Shown piece by piece: positions 1-9,282 of a stretch of 64,000 bases of DNA (position 1 is the first letter of the stretch; each line of letters opens with the position of its first letter). The DNA lies in contig NZ_CANLVF010000011.1 of the NCBI RefSeq assembly GCF_947494555.1, forward strand, positions 1 to 64,000, read 5' to 3'. A model generated the notes under the pieces. The model had not been told where the DNA came from. It saw nothing but the letters and a program-made list of their open reading frames with translations, and did no database searches. This DNA comes from an uncultured Roseibium sp. Its GTDB lineage: Bacteria > Pseudomonadota > Alphaproteobacteria > Rhizobiales > Stappiaceae. The translations under genes and the position numbers were made by a program.

Positions 1-77
1 GGCATGGGCTTCTAAGAAGTCCAAAGCTCAACTGCTTTATGGAAAGGGCGGCCCTCAGGCCGCCCTTTTTGCATCTC
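1..77 (+). repeat. Copy 1 of a direct repeat carrying a terminator
   Basis: These 77 bases are repeated exactly at 125-201, giving a tandem period of 124 bp. The copy may extend left beyond the window. Its first codons read Gly-Met-Gly-Phe-stop (stop at 13-15). It then carries a GC-rich hairpin and a T-run. A Gly/Met-rich C-terminus followed directly by a strong terminator would fit the end of a chaperonin gene such as groEL, but only four codons are visible, so that is a guess. Confidence 0.85.
46..70 (+). terminator. Rho-independent terminator (copy 1)
   Basis: Perfect 8-bp stem GGGCGGCC / GGCCGCCC (46-53 and 58-65) with loop CTCA, followed by five T residues. It would end a gene lying mostly left of the window. 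Confidence 0.85.
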
Positions 78-124
78 GCGCCACCCACCATCTTGGCTTC
101 ATGCCGCTGTGCGGCACTGGGGGT

Positions 125-201
125 GGCATGGGCTTCTAAGAAGTCCAAAGCTCAACTGCTTTATGGAAAGGGCGGCCCTCAGGCCGCCCTTTTTGCATCT
201 C
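125..201 (+). repeat. Copy 2 of the terminator-bearing direct repeat
   Basis: Identical to 1-77. The 47 bases between the copies (78-124) read in frame into this copy as a short Cys/Gly-rich peptide ending Gly-Gly-Gly-Met-Gly-Phe-stop (stop at 137-139). This suggests that the last part of the upstream gene was duplicated together with its terminator. Confidence 0.85.
170..194 (+). terminator. Rho-independent terminator (copy 2)
   Basis: Same 8-bp stem, CTCA loop and five T residues as the first copy (stem 170-177 and 182-189). Two identical terminators stand in series. From here to the end of the XRE gene at 306 nothing else is recognised. Confidence 0.8.
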
Positions 202-305
202 ACCCTACACCCAGCACGCCTATGTTAGCCCCCCACGGCAGAGCGGATGGCTTGAGCGTCCAAGCGGCACGGACGCTGATCCTCTGTGGAAACAAGCTCA
301 GACAG

Positions 306-1094
306 TTACAAGCGGACGCTTTCCTCGCTGAAGTCTCCAGCCAGATATCTTCGGATCACCGGATCGAGCCGCAGGTTTTCGGCGCTGTAGACACCGCAGC
401 TTTTGAACAGATCCTTCACAGACCGGTAGGCCTCGAACTTTCGCCAGACCACTTTGGATGCGTAAGGCATTCGTCTCGGCATCGACGCCATGAAACACAT
501 CGTGCCAAAGAGATAATGCCGCTTCTGTCTTGGAGGCGGGGTCAGGATGTGCATGCTGAGTGCGTTTTCATTCTTGCGCTCGCTGTCGACAACGAACAGC
601 CTGCCATTCTGGTAAGACACCTTGCCATCACACCTGGTCCATCGCCGTCGCTTGAGCGTGGTGTCGGTCAGTGCTTCGATCAACCGGCTGTAGACAACAC
701 CGTTGCGCTCGTCGAGAAACACGGAGTTCACCACAAAACCGTTCGGATCGACCGGCGCCTGGAAATAGACCTGATACGCGCCGAGAAAAGGCCGCAGCTG
801 CGCCAGGTCTCCTGGAAAGACGTTGGCCAAAGGGTCCTGGCGGTGCTCGCGCAAGGTGGCGGTCTTTGCACGATAGGACCGCACCAGTTGCGCATGCGCC
901 CCGAGCAATTCCGTGTCCTCGACACCAAAATATCTGGCTATCCGGCGCAGATTGTTCGCTGACGGGTTCGAGCGCCCCGAGAGGTATTTGCTGAACTGCT
1001 GCTGATTGATGCCAATGTCGCGGCATACCTGCGCCGTGGATTGTCTTTCCGCACATAGGAACCGCAGGTTCGCCCTCAAGTCGTCGGTCATCAT
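306..1094 (-). CDS. XRE-family transcriptional regulator
   Basis: About 262 residues. The N-terminal third is a Cro/CI helix-turn-helix (pattern STAQVCRDIGINQQQFSKYLSG, split here as STAQVCRDIG then INQQQFSKYLSG). The remaining roughly 190 residues are an unrecognised C-terminal domain that may sense a ligand. The start is uncertain: ATG at 1118, 1094 or 1091 are all in frame with weak ribosome sites, and 1094 is chosen as closest to the HTH. It diverges from the binding-protein gene at 1234. A direct repeat GCTTAT (1129-1134 and 1139-1144) in the shared intergenic region could be part of an operator. Family assignment is firm, target unknown. Confidence 0.8.
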   Translation of the reverse strand: MMTDDLRANLRFLCAERQSTAQVCRDIGINQQQFSKYLSGRSNPSANNLRRIARYFGVEDTELLGAHAQLVRSYRAKTATLREHRQDPLANVFPGDLAQLRPFLGAYQVYFQAPVDPNGFVVNSVFLDERNGVVYSRLIEALTDTTLKRRRWTRCDGKVSYQNGRLFVVDSERKNENALSMHILTPPPRQKRHYLFGTMCFMASMPRRMPYASKVVWRKFEAYRSVKDLFKSCGVYSAENLRLDPVIRRYLAGDFSEESVRL

Positions 1095-1233
1095 TGTCAC
1101 CCAGTTCGGCACATGCATCCCTAAGAAAGCTTATACTCGCTTATGAATGCATACAAATGCGCAATTGTAGGCCGTAAGCAAGATGCCGATTGTCGGGCCA
1201 GCTAGAAGGCTGATCATCAATCGGAGGATCGCA

Positions 1234-2835
1234 ATGGACAAGCAGACCTATTTGCGCGTGATGGAACACCGGCTCATGTCACGCAGCATAGACCGGCGTC
1301 AATTCATGCGGGGTGTTCTCGCCACCGGGCTGACTGTTGCTGCGGCAAGCACCTGGGCTGACCGGGTCGAGGCGGCAACACCAAAGAAGGGCGGTGCTCT
1401 GACGGCGGGTCTCGGACATGGCGCGACCAGCGACACGCTGGATCCCGGATTGCTGGCAGCCGGCTTCCTTATTCCGCTCGGGCTTGCAATGAACGGGTAT
1501 CTGACGGAAATCGATGCGAACAACACTGTTCAGCCATCCCTTGCAGAAAGCTGGGAAGTCTCCGGCGATGCTGCGGTTTGGCGGTTCAAGCTTCGGCAGG
1601 GGGCCGAATTCCACAACGGGAAAACGATCACAGCGGACGACGTTGTTGCCTCCGTGAACCACCATCGCGGCGACAAGACAACGTCTGCCGCCGCACCGCT
1701 CATGGCCGGCATCAAGGACATTCGCGTCGACGGCAGCGATGCAGTGGTGTTCGAGCTGGAGGCAGGCAACGCGGATTTTCCGGCCGCGCTGAGCGACTAT
1801 CACATCGCGATCATGCCGGCGGCCGATGGAAAGATGGATTGGCAATCGGGCGTCGGCGCGGGTGCCTATCGTCTTGATGAGTTCGACCCCGGTGTTGCGG
1901 CGAAGCTTTCGCGGCACGCTAACTATTGGACCGACGCGGCAGGCCATGTCGACGAATGGCGTCTGCTGGTGCTTCTCGACACCAATGCCCGCATGACCGC
2001 CGCCCTTACCGGGGATGTGGACGTCGCCGACAAGATCGACGTCAAAACGGCCGGACGCCTTGCCGGGAACCCAAATCTGAACGTTCACTCGGTCGCCGGA
2101 ACGCAGCACTACAGCTTCCCAATGCTTACTGACCGCGCGCCGTTCAACGACAACAACATCCGCCAGGCGATCAAATGGGCCATCGACCGCGAGGAGCTGG
2201 TCGAGAAGATCCTCTTCGGCTACGGCTCGGTCGGAAACGATCACCCGATCGGCTCCGGCCAGACGTATTTCAACGCGGATCTGGAACAAAAGACACTGGA
2301 CCCAGACAAGGCGAAATTCTTCCTCAAGCAAGCCGGGCTTGACAGCCTAGATGTGGAACTTTCGGCATCCGACGCCGCCTTCCCCGGGGCTATCGATGCA
2401 GCGCTTCTGATCCAGAACTCGGCGGCCAAGTGCGGTATCAATGTCAAGGTCGTGCGCGAACCCAATGACGGCTATTGGTCAGACGTCTGGCTCAAGAAAC
2501 CCTGGTGCGCGAGTTACTGGGCCGGACGCCCGGTGGAAGACCTGATGTTCTCGCTTGCCTTCAAGTCGGGCGTGTCGTGGAACGAATCCCTCTGGTCGCA
2601 CGAGAAATTCGACGGCCTGCTGGTCGAGGCGCGCGCGGAACTGGATCGGGAAAAGCGCCGCGGAATGTACGGCGAAATGCAGGACATCGTGTCCAACGAG
2701 GGCGGCGTCGCCATTCCAATGTTCGCATCCTACGTTTTCGCAACGAGACCTTCGGTCGGAACGCCTGAGGTCATGGGGTCCAATCTTGATCTCGATGGCA
2801 GCAGCTTCATGCAACGCTGGTGGAAAGAGAGCTAG
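1234..2835 (+). CDS. Tat-exported ABC substrate-binding protein (peptide/SBP_bac_5 type)
   Basis: About 533 residues, a normal length for family 5 solute-binding proteins (DppA/OppA-like). The N-terminus has a twin-arginine signal (RRQFM at residues 21-25) followed by a hydrophobic stretch and an Ala-rich cleavage region, so it is exported folded to the periplasm. The start at 1234 is supported by GGAGG at 1223-1227; an upstream in-frame ATG at 1183 lacks this. No permease or ATPase gene follows. The next gene is an M81 peptidase, so peptide or modified-amide capture is a reasonable inference. The ligand cannot be read from sequence. Confidence 0.9.
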   Translation: MDKQTYLRVMEHRLMSRSIDRRQFMRGVLATGLTVAAASTWADRVEAATPKKGGALTAGLGHGATSDTLDPGLLAAGFLIPLGLAMNGYLTEIDANNTVQPSLAESWEVSGDAAVWRFKLRQGAEFHNGKTITADDVVASVNHHRGDKTTSAAAPLMAGIKDIRVDGSDAVVFELEAGNADFPAALSDYHIAIMPAADGKMDWQSGVGAGAYRLDEFDPGVAAKLSRHANYWTDAAGHVDEWRLLVLLDTNARMTAALTGDVDVADKIDVKTAGRLAGNPNLNVHSVAGTQHYSFPMLTDRAPFNDNNIRQAIKWAIDREELVEKILFGYGSVGNDHPIGSGQTYFNADLEQKTLDPDKAKFFLKQAGLDSLDVELSASDAAFPGAIDAALLIQNSAAKCGINVKVVREPNDGYWSDVWLKKPWCASYWAGRPVEDLMFSLAFKSGVSWNESLWSHEKFDGLLVEARAELDREKRRGMYGEMQDIVSNEGGVAIPMFASYVFATRPSVGTPEVMGSNLDLDGSSFMQRWWKES

Positions 2836-2969
2836 ATTTGCCGTTGGCGCGCGCAAAGCAAGCGAGGGCGATCACACACCGCGTCGGGCCACTTCTGCCG
2901 ATGCGGTGACGCCGTTTTGTGAGCGTTTCCGGCACCCCGACGCAAATGACAAAAGCGACCCTGACGACC

Positions 2970-4472
2970 ATGCGACTGTTCATCGCGACGCTGTCCACCG
3001 AGACAAATACATTTTCAACAATGCCCACGGGCATGTCGGGCTTCAAAGAGTATTTTCTGCGTCACGGAACCGCGACGCAGGAGCCGCCCAACCTGATGAC
3101 GGAGGCGCTGCATGTGTGGCGCGCCCGTGCGGAGCATCTCGGGTGGGACGTGATCGAAAGCCTTGCAGCAATATCCGAACCTGCCGGGCCGACAACGAGC
3201 GCATGCTACGAGGCCTTTCGTGAGGATATTCTGTCCGATCTGCGCAAGACAGGCGGTGTCGACATCGTGCTTCTACAGCTCCATGGCGCCATGGTGGCAG
3301 AGGGTATCGACGATTGTGAAGGTGACCTTCTGAAACGGATCAGAGCCATCTGCCCCGACGCCGTTGTTGGAACGGCGTTGGACCAGCACTGCCACCTGAC
3401 TCAGGAGATGATGCAGAATTGCGACCTGATCGTCTGCTTCAAGGAATACCCGCATGACGATGCGTCTGACCGCGCAGAGGAGCTTTTCGAACTGGCGCAT
3501 AGGACGGTTCGGGGGGACATCCGCCCCTTCATGCGCGCATTCGATTGCCGCATGGTCAATCTCTATCTGACAAAGACCGGAAAGATGCGGGACTTTGTCG
3601 GTTACATGCGCGAACTTGAGACGCGCCCTGATATCCTGTCGGTCTCTCTCGCCCACGGTTTTCCCTGGGCCGATGTTGCAGATGTCGGCGCAAAAACGCT
3701 TGTGGTCACAGACAACAATCCCGCGCTTGCCCTTCATACGGCAGAAACACTCGGACGCCGTTTCTTCGACCTCCGACACGAAGTCACAAGCACGTATTCG
3801 ACCCTGTATGACGCGGTGGAAGAAGCTGCTAACTCCGGTGACGGCCCGGTCGTTCTAGCCGATATGGGTGACAATTCGGGTGGCGGCGCACCGGGCGATT
3901 CAACCTTCATGCTCCACGCGTTGCTTCGGCGGCCCCTTACTAATGTTGCGACGGGCATATACTGGGATCCGGGCGCGGCCCGCATCTGTGAAGATGCAGG
4001 GTGTGGCGCTTCAATTCGCTTGAGGTTGGGCGGAAAAACCAGTCTGGAGTCCGGCACACCGGTCGACCTGGATGTTCGGGTGATGAACATTCGGACCGGC
4101 ATTGGACAGCACCTGGGCAAAGGGCTTGAACCGCTTGGCACTCTGGTCTGGCTCCGGACAGGAGATGAAGTCGACATTCTGATCAATGACCTCAGGACCC
4201 AGGTCTATCACCCCGAAGCGTTCGAACAGCTCGGGATTGAGCTGGCGACGAAATCGACAATCGTGGTGAAGTCCCTGTTTCACTTCTATGCGCCGTTCGA
4301 AAAAATTGCCTCACGGATCATCCAGGTGGCAACGCCTGGCGGGACTTCGCCGGACTTCAAGACGTTGAGGTTGTCAAAGAGGCAGGTCCCCTTCTGGCCT
4401 CGGGTCGACAACCCGTTCAAAGGAGAGGTGCCTCGCGACCTGAGCGCGCCGACGCAAGCCATTGGCGCTTAG
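2970..4472 (+). CDS. M81-family metallopeptidase (MlrC-like)
   Basis: About 500 residues, matching MlrC/DUF1485 proteins, the family named for the last enzyme of microcystin degradation. Visible family motifs are the start MRLFIATLSTETNTFS, a metal-binding stretch GTALDQHCHLTQEM followed by FKEYPHDD, and a later ADMGDNSGGGAPGD loop. The start at 2970 fits the conserved N-terminus; in-frame ATGs at 2919 and 2946 would add unconserved residues, and no strong ribosome site decides between them. It follows the binding-protein gene by 134 bp. A role in cleaving an imported small peptide or amide is likely, the substrate unknown. Confidence 0.88.
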   Translation: MRLFIATLSTETNTFSTMPTGMSGFKEYFLRHGTATQEPPNLMTEALHVWRARAEHLGWDVIESLAAISEPAGPTTSACYEAFREDILSDLRKTGGVDIVLLQLHGAMVAEGIDDCEGDLLKRIRAICPDAVVGTALDQHCHLTQEMMQNCDLIVCFKEYPHDDASDRAEELFELAHRTVRGDIRPFMRAFDCRMVNLYLTKTGKMRDFVGYMRELETRPDILSVSLAHGFPWADVADVGAKTLVVTDNNPALALHTAETLGRRFFDLRHEVTSTYSTLYDAVEEAANSGDGPVVLADMGDNSGGGAPGDSTFMLHALLRRPLTNVATGIYWDPGAARICEDAGCGASIRLRLGGKTSLESGTPVDLDVRVMNIRTGIGQHLGKGLEPLGTLVWLRTGDEVDILINDLRTQVYHPEAFEQLGIELATKSTIVVKSLFHFYAPFEKIASRIIQVATPGGTSPDFKTLRLSKRQVPFWPRVDNPFKGEVPRDLSAPTQAIGA

Positions 4473-4634
4473 CCGCAAGCGTTCTGATTGTCCGTTCGAG
4501 GCATCGGCGCACGCAATCATCACATCGGCTTTTACTCACACGGCCGGGAACCGAAACCTTCGAACCCGCTTTGAACCGCGGCACCCGGCAGGAGCGTCAT
4601 TTGCGTGGCCGTCCGCTTCTGTTAGAGATACGTC

Positions 4635-5249
4635 ATGGATCTCACGTCAGCATTTCTTCTGGCAACCGCGACTGCGGCGCTCGTTGCCATCCCCGGACCG
4701 AATGTGGCCCTGTTTATCGCAAATACGCTGGCCCACGGCGCCCGTTACGGCTGCGCCACCGTGGTTGGCACCACGATCGGTGTCGGCATCCAGTTGGTCA
4801 TCGTGGTGCTCGGGCTTTCGACGCTTCTCCAGGTCGCGGCAAGCGCACTCGTCTGGCTGAAATGGGCCGGCGTTTTGTATCTGATCTACCTGGGCATCAA
4901 TGCGTGGCGGCAGGGCCTGGACGAACTTGATCAGCCCCGTGCCACAGGTGGATCGATGAAACGCCTGTTTCTGCAAGGTCTGCTGCTTGCCATTGCCAAT
5001 CCGAAGACGCTGATTTTCATCGCGGCCTTCATTCCCCAGTTCACAGGCAGCAGTCCAACGGTGGCAGGTGTGGCGCTTGCGGCTGCAATCTATCTGTCGA
5101 TCGTCTTTGTCGGCGACATGTTGTGGGTCGCACTGGCCAACGTATCCAGGCCGGCAGTCATGAAGCTCGGACGGCTACGGCACAAGCTGACCGGCGTCTT
5201 TTTTGTCGGTGCCGGCGTCGGTCTGGCCCTTGCCAGGGTCGAGCGTTGA
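4635..5249 (+). CDS. LysE/RhtB-family amino acid exporter
   Basis: 204 residues with the usual six hydrophobic segments and the family's N-terminal pattern (AIPGPNVALFIANTLAHGARYG). Members export amino acids or related metabolites across the inner membrane. It lies 162 bp after the M81 peptidase and on the same strand, so it might export products of peptide cleavage; that link is inference. The 4473-4634 gap holds nothing I recognise. Confidence 0.88.
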   Translation: MDLTSAFLLATATAALVAIPGPNVALFIANTLAHGARYGCATVVGTTIGVGIQLVIVVLGLSTLLQVAASALVWLKWAGVLYLIYLGINAWRQGLDELDQPRATGGSMKRLFLQGLLLAIANPKTLIFIAAFIPQFTGSSPTVAGVALAAAIYLSIVFVGDMLWVALANVSRPAVMKLGRLRHKLTGVFFVGAGVGLALARVER

Positions 5250-5316
5250 ACCCTTGATCCGCGAAAACCGACCGACGACAAAATCTGCCCCAGCCAGACG
5301 AAACTGAAGGAACCGC

Positions 5317-5955
5317 ATGCCCGTTATCGAATATGTCTATTCCGCGCATTCCGCCTACGCCTATCTCGGCTCTGCGGAACTCATGCGAATTTGCAAGGAC
5401 CATGGTGCCAGGCTTGTCCACCGGCCAATCCTGCTGTCGCCCGTCGTCGAAGCGCAACGCGGCAAGCCATTTCGCAAGCGGACACAGCAGCATGTCGACT
5501 ATTTTTTCGGCCGGGAAATCGAGCGTTGGGCGGAATACCGCTCTGTCCCGATCATCAGCAGGCGGCCCAGCACACACGATGCGGACTACAGCATTGCTTC
5601 CGGCATGATCATCGCGTGCGGCGAGAGCGGTCCCGAGACCGACAAGATGGCGCATGCATTGCTGGAAGCGCATTGGCGTGACGATGCCGATCTGTCCAAC
5701 TCGTCCACATTGCATGGTATCGCAACTGCCATCGGCCTTGATGCCGACAGGCTTCTTGAAGAGGCCTCTTCCGAGTCGATACAGAACATTTTCCGAAAGA
5801 ACACGGATTGGGCACTCACCAACGGTATCTTCGGCTCACCGACCTACATTGTCGATGGTGATCCGTTCTACGGGCAAGACCACCTTCCCCTGGTTGAGCA
5901 CGCGCTTCAAACGCCCTTCAAACCGGGTGGATGGTCAAACCCGGCCGTGGAATAG
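5317..5955 (+). CDS. DsbA-like 2-hydroxychromene-2-carboxylate isomerase family protein
   Basis: 212 residues with a thioredoxin-fold/GST-kappa-like layout: N-terminal EYVYSAHSAYAYLGS, central helical domain, and C-terminal NGIFGSPTYIVDGDPFYGQD, which is the family's conserved cis-Pro region (GSPT) followed by the 'F.GQD' motif. Members use glutathione in aromatic-compound isomerisation or are uncharacterised. AAGGA at 5308-5312 precedes the ATG. The real substrate cannot be inferred from neighbours. Confidence 0.82.
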   Translation: MPVIEYVYSAHSAYAYLGSAELMRICKDHGARLVHRPILLSPVVEAQRGKPFRKRTQQHVDYFFGREIERWAEYRSVPIISRRPSTHDADYSIASGMIIACGESGPETDKMAHALLEAHWRDDADLSNSSTLHGIATAIGLDADRLLEEASSESIQNIFRKNTDWALTNGIFGSPTYIVDGDPFYGQDHLPLVEHALQTPFKPGGWSNPAVE

Positions 5956-5990
5956 TGAAAACGGCTGAAGGCCTGCATGAAGAAACCTCG

Positions 5991-6872
5991 TTACGATCCG
6001 CTTTGGAGAACCTGGGAAACCGGCCGCTTTTCGTCCTGTTTCCAGATGGCGAAAGAACCGTCGAAGACAACTGCCTCACGTCCCAGATCGTGCAAGGCGA
6101 CAAAGAGAACGGTCGCCGCATAGCCTGACCCGCAGGTTGCGATAACCGGTTTCGTGCGCCAGGAAGGTGCCCTTTCGTCCAGCACACTTGAAACCTCATC
6201 GGCGCTCAAAAACAGCCCTGTGTCGCCATCAAGCAGCGCACGGTAAGGAATATTGAGCGATCCGGGGATGTGTCCGGTACGAGGATCCTCAGGCCGGCCG
6301 GCGAAATTGACGAAACTGCGCGCATCGATGACGCAGGCCTCTGATTGTCTTTCCAGAAAGTCTTCGATATCGACCTTCAGTCCCTTTTGTATCTTCGGCG
6401 TGTAGGATCCCTTTCCGGCAGTCGAAACTTCACTCGACACCGGAAGGCCAGACTTGCTCCAGTGGTGCCAGCCGCCGTTCAGAATGCGCACGTCCTTGAA
6501 ACCGAAGTATCGCATGGCAAGCCAGATGCGGCCGGCCAGCATGTGCGAATAGTCGTCATAAAGAACTATCTGGTCGCCTTCGTCGATCCCAAGTTGACTG
6601 AAGTGCGCCCATGCCTGGTCTTCGCTGCATATCGATGCCAGGCCCAGATCGACACCGGGTTCCAGAAAGTGCCTGGTCCAATCCAGATACAACGCACCCG
6701 GGATGTGGGCAGCTTCGTAGTCTTCCCTGAGACCACGAGCCGGGGTTGCCCAGGTTCCGCGAACATCGAAAATCTTCACCTTGTCGACGTTCAACATCGA
6801 CTTCAATTCCTCTGCAGATATCAAGGCAGACCGGCTTCGGCCCGGTTGACCATCCTGTTGCGTTCCCGTCAT
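5991..6872 (-). CDS. Thiosulfate/3-mercaptopyruvate sulfurtransferase
   Basis: 293 residues with two rhodanese domains. The C-terminal one carries the catalytic cysteine in CGSGYAA (Cys about residue 247), close to the CGSG[VT]A loop of mercaptopyruvate sulfurtransferases. The N-terminal domain keeps the structural motifs (DVRGTWATP, YDDYSHMLAGRIWLAMRYFG). Role: sulfane sulfur transfer to an acceptor such as thioredoxin or cyanide. AGGAAG precedes the ATG. It is convergent with the isomerase gene and 46 bp after a DMT transporter on the same strand. Confidence 0.9.
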   Translation of the reverse strand: MTGTQQDGQPGRSRSALISAEELKSMLNVDKVKIFDVRGTWATPARGLREDYEAAHIPGALYLDWTRHFLEPGVDLGLASICSEDQAWAHFSQLGIDEGDQIVLYDDYSHMLAGRIWLAMRYFGFKDVRILNGGWHHWSKSGLPVSSEVSTAGKGSYTPKIQKGLKVDIEDFLERQSEACVIDARSFVNFAGRPEDPRTGHIPGSLNIPYRALLDGDTGLFLSADEVSSVLDERAPSWRTKPVIATCGSGYAATVLFVALHDLGREAVVFDGSFAIWKQDEKRPVSQVLQSGS

Positions 6873-6917
6873 CGCTTCCTCCGGTCGGATACCAAAATGA
6901 AAGTTGTCACCTGCGGT

Positions 6918-7820
6918 TCAAACCGTTCGTGCGGGCTTGCGACCGGGTGTCGATTGTCTTGCCATCCATACACCAACACCGGCAACAATCATTCCGGGCC
7001 AGGCAATGAACGGCACCGTCTCGCCTAAAACAAGCCAGGCCAATATCGCGGCAAGTGGTGGCACAAGAAAAAAGAGAGCCGACACCTTTGCCACTTCTCC
7101 CGCACGGATCATGGCAAGCAGCAGACTTATCGCGATCAGTGAACTTCCAACCACCAGATAGGCAAGAGAGGCGAGGAGCTGCCAAGACCAGACGACGTGC
7201 ATCTGCTCGAAAAGAAACATGAATGGCGCAACGCCCATTAAACCCGCTGCAAAGCCGACAAGGTTTGCCGTTACCGGATGATGGCTGACGCCGAACCTCT
7301 TTTCCCACAGCGAACCGCAGGTTATCCCGCAAAGCGCCAGGCAAGCAAAAGCCAGGCCTTCCCAGGTAGGCGGTGCAACGGCTGCACCTGCCCAAATGAC
7401 GATGACGGCACCTGCCAATCCGAGGACCAGCCCGATCCATTGCCGGACGCCAACAGTTTCGCCAGTCCAGCGGGGCGCAATCAGGCCGACGACGATCGGC
7501 TGCAGAGCCAGAACAAGGGCGAGCGAACCGACCTTGAGCCCTGCATTGAACGACATGTAGCACATCCCGAAATACATGGCCTGCAGGAAGAAACCGACAA
7601 TTGCCAGATGCGCCCATTCCGTTGCGTTGGCCGGTAATGGCGGCTTCAGAATGAGCGCAAAAAACGCCATTGCAAGCACGACACATCCGAAACGCAACGT
7701 CAGAAACGTCATGGGCTCGATATAGCCGAGCCCGAATTTTGCGGCGACATAGCCAGACGACCACAGGACCAGAAACGTGACTGGCGCGAACAGAAGCCAG
7801 GACGGCCGACTTTCCGACAT
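6918..7820 (-). CDS. EamA/DMT-family transporter
   Basis: About 300 residues with ten hydrophobic segments in two EamA repeats, the drug/metabolite transporter layout. The start at 7820 (ATG, GGAG upstream) is preferred over a TTG two codons earlier. The substrate is not evident. A second EamA gene lies at 50236. Confidence 0.88.
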   Translation of the reverse strand: MSESRPSWLLFAPVTFLVLWSSGYVAAKFGLGYIEPMTFLTLRFGCVVLAMAFFALILKPPLPANATEWAHLAIVGFFLQAMYFGMCYMSFNAGLKVGSLALVLALQPIVVGLIAPRWTGETVGVRQWIGLVLGLAGAVIVIWAGAAVAPPTWEGLAFACLALCGITCGSLWEKRFGVSHHPVTANLVGFAAGLMGVAPFMFLFEQMHVVWSWQLLASLAYLVVGSSLIAISLLLAMIRAGEVAKVSALFFLVPPLAAILAWLVLGETVPFIAWPGMIVAGVGVWMARQSTPGRKPARTV

Positions 7821-7875
7821 CAACAATATCTCCGGAACCGCGACGAAATGGGGTGTGATGCACGCAGCGAACCAA

Positions 7876-8235
7876 TCACTTCATCACGGTCGTGTATGTT
7901 TTACTCACGATTTTCCAGCCGACATTGAGACGCAGCAATGTCAGAAGGTCAAAGTAGTTCAGGCTGGGCAGGTCAATTTTCACCTTCACCAGCGCCATAT
8001 CGTTGTTGATCTCAATATGCTCTATTTCGCAGCTGTTGGGTGGCAATGAACCGCTTGCAACAAGTGCCTCCAATGCGCTTCGCGGCGTCAAGACGAGATT
8101 TCCTTCAGCATCCACCGACGACAGATTGACGCTTGAATAAAACGCACTGGCTACTTTTGCGCTGTCTCCCTCGCGGAGCCCGTCCGTGTAGTTGCCAACG
8201 GTTGCGATGATCTGGTCCCTGTCCGAAGTTGCCAT
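7876..8235 (-). CDS. NTF2-like / putative lumazine-binding family protein
   Basis: 119 residues with the small cone-shaped NTF2-like pattern: an N-terminal helix (IIATVGNYTDGLREGDSAKV), then strands ending KVKIDLPSLNYFDLLTLLRL and NVGWKIVSKTYT. This matches the Lumazine_bd_2-type proteins of unknown function. GAGGAAT precedes the ATG. It lies upstream of the DMT transporter on the same strand and diverges from a LysR gene at 8341, which may control it. Confidence 0.7.
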   Translation of the reverse strand: MATSDRDQIIATVGNYTDGLREGDSAKVASAFYSSVNLSSVDAEGNLVLTPRSALEALVASGSLPPNSCEIEHIEINNDMALVKVKIDLPSLNYFDLLTLLRLNVGWKIVSKTYTTVMK

Positions 8236-8340
8236 CGGAATTCCTCTCGTATTTGCTGCTTCGCTTGGCGTTTAACTGATGCCTTGCCGGAGTTAGGGCC
8301 TGATTTGCAATTATTAAAATGAAATGATTTAAACGGAGCC

Positions 8341-9195
8341 ATGCACAAAACCGAACGCATACTCTCTGACGGCAACCTGTTGCGCACCTTTGTGGAAATC
8401 GCCGCGCACCAGAACCTGACACTTGCCTCCAAGCGCCTCAACCGAAGCCAATCGGCCATCAGTGTCCAGTTGCGCCGCCTGGAGGCGGAGCTCGGACACA
8501 CCCTGTTCATTCGCGAAGGCCGGGGAATGACACTGACACCTCACGGTGAAAAGCTCCTGCCGGTCGCCAGGAAGGCAATTGCGGAACTGGCAACGGTCAA
8601 ATCCCTCTTCAATGAGCCTTTGAGAGGGAAAATCAGGGTCGGCATTCCGGACGATTTCGATGAAGGCCTGCTCGAGCAAGCCCTCGCGGAGTTCGCCAGA
8701 ACCCATCCCGGCGTAGAAGTCCTGGCGCAATCAGGCTGCACGGCGAAGTTTCCCGAAGCGCTTGAAGCCCATTCTCTCGACGTCGCCGTCCTTTCCGGAC
8801 CGAACAACAACGAGGGGCAGGTGTTTCTGGAACAGAAAACGGTTTGGGCTGCGAGCGATGCGTTCGTACCGGATGACAATCAGCCAATCCCCCTGGGGGT
8901 GATCGACCACGGCTGCTGGATGGGCCGGATGCCTCAATTGATGCTTCAGGAAGCGGGACGCTCCTTTTATGTCGCCTACAAATGCACCGGCACAATGAGT
9001 CTGAAGGCCGGAATCCGCGCAGGACTGGTGGTGGGGGTACTGTTTGAAAGCAATCTGGAAAAAGGCATGAAGGTGCTTGACGAGGCAGATGGCCTCCCTA
9101 CCCTCCCGGCCTCCAGACGATCCATCGTCATCCATCCCGATGCCCCGGCAAACCTTGCAGCGGCCATGTCGGCGGCCATCACAAAGGCTGTCTGA
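8341..9195 (+). CDS. LysR-family transcriptional regulator
   Basis: 284 residues: N-terminal winged HTH (LTLASKRLNRSQSAISVQLR, residues 25-45) and a periplasmic-binding-like effector domain. It diverges from the NTF2-like/DMT/rhodanese genes across a 105-bp AT-rich gap, the usual arrangement for a LysR regulator and its target operon. CGGAG precedes the ATG. Confidence 0.9.
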   Translation: MHKTERILSDGNLLRTFVEIAAHQNLTLASKRLNRSQSAISVQLRRLEAELGHTLFIREGRGMTLTPHGEKLLPVARKAIAELATVKSLFNEPLRGKIRVGIPDDFDEGLLEQALAEFARTHPGVEVLAQSGCTAKFPEALEAHSLDVAVLSGPNNNEGQVFLEQKTVWAASDAFVPDDNQPIPLGVIDHGCWMGRMPQLMLQEAGRSFYVAYKCTGTMSLKAGIRAGLVVGVLFESNLEKGMKVLDEADGLPTLPASRRSIVIHPDAPANLAAAMSAAITKAV

Positions 9196-9282
9196 ACGCC
9201 ACTAGCCTGCCCATGACCCTAAAGGCTCAGAACCCCAGACACCTCGGGACCAACCAAGGGACTGCGCGCGCAATAAAGGCCG

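Noticed and set aside
39..962. 307-codon open frame on the plus strand
   Set aside because: It runs opposite the XRE gene and through both terminator repeats, with no recognisable domain; it is a shadow frame.
1279..2331. 350-codon open frame opposite the binding-protein gene
   Set aside because: The plus-strand frame has a Tat signal, ribosome site and family match; the minus frame has none.
6907..7875. 322-codon minus frame overlapping the DMT transporter
   Set aside because: It is the same strand in another frame and lacks the regular hydrophobic segments of the real transporter frame.
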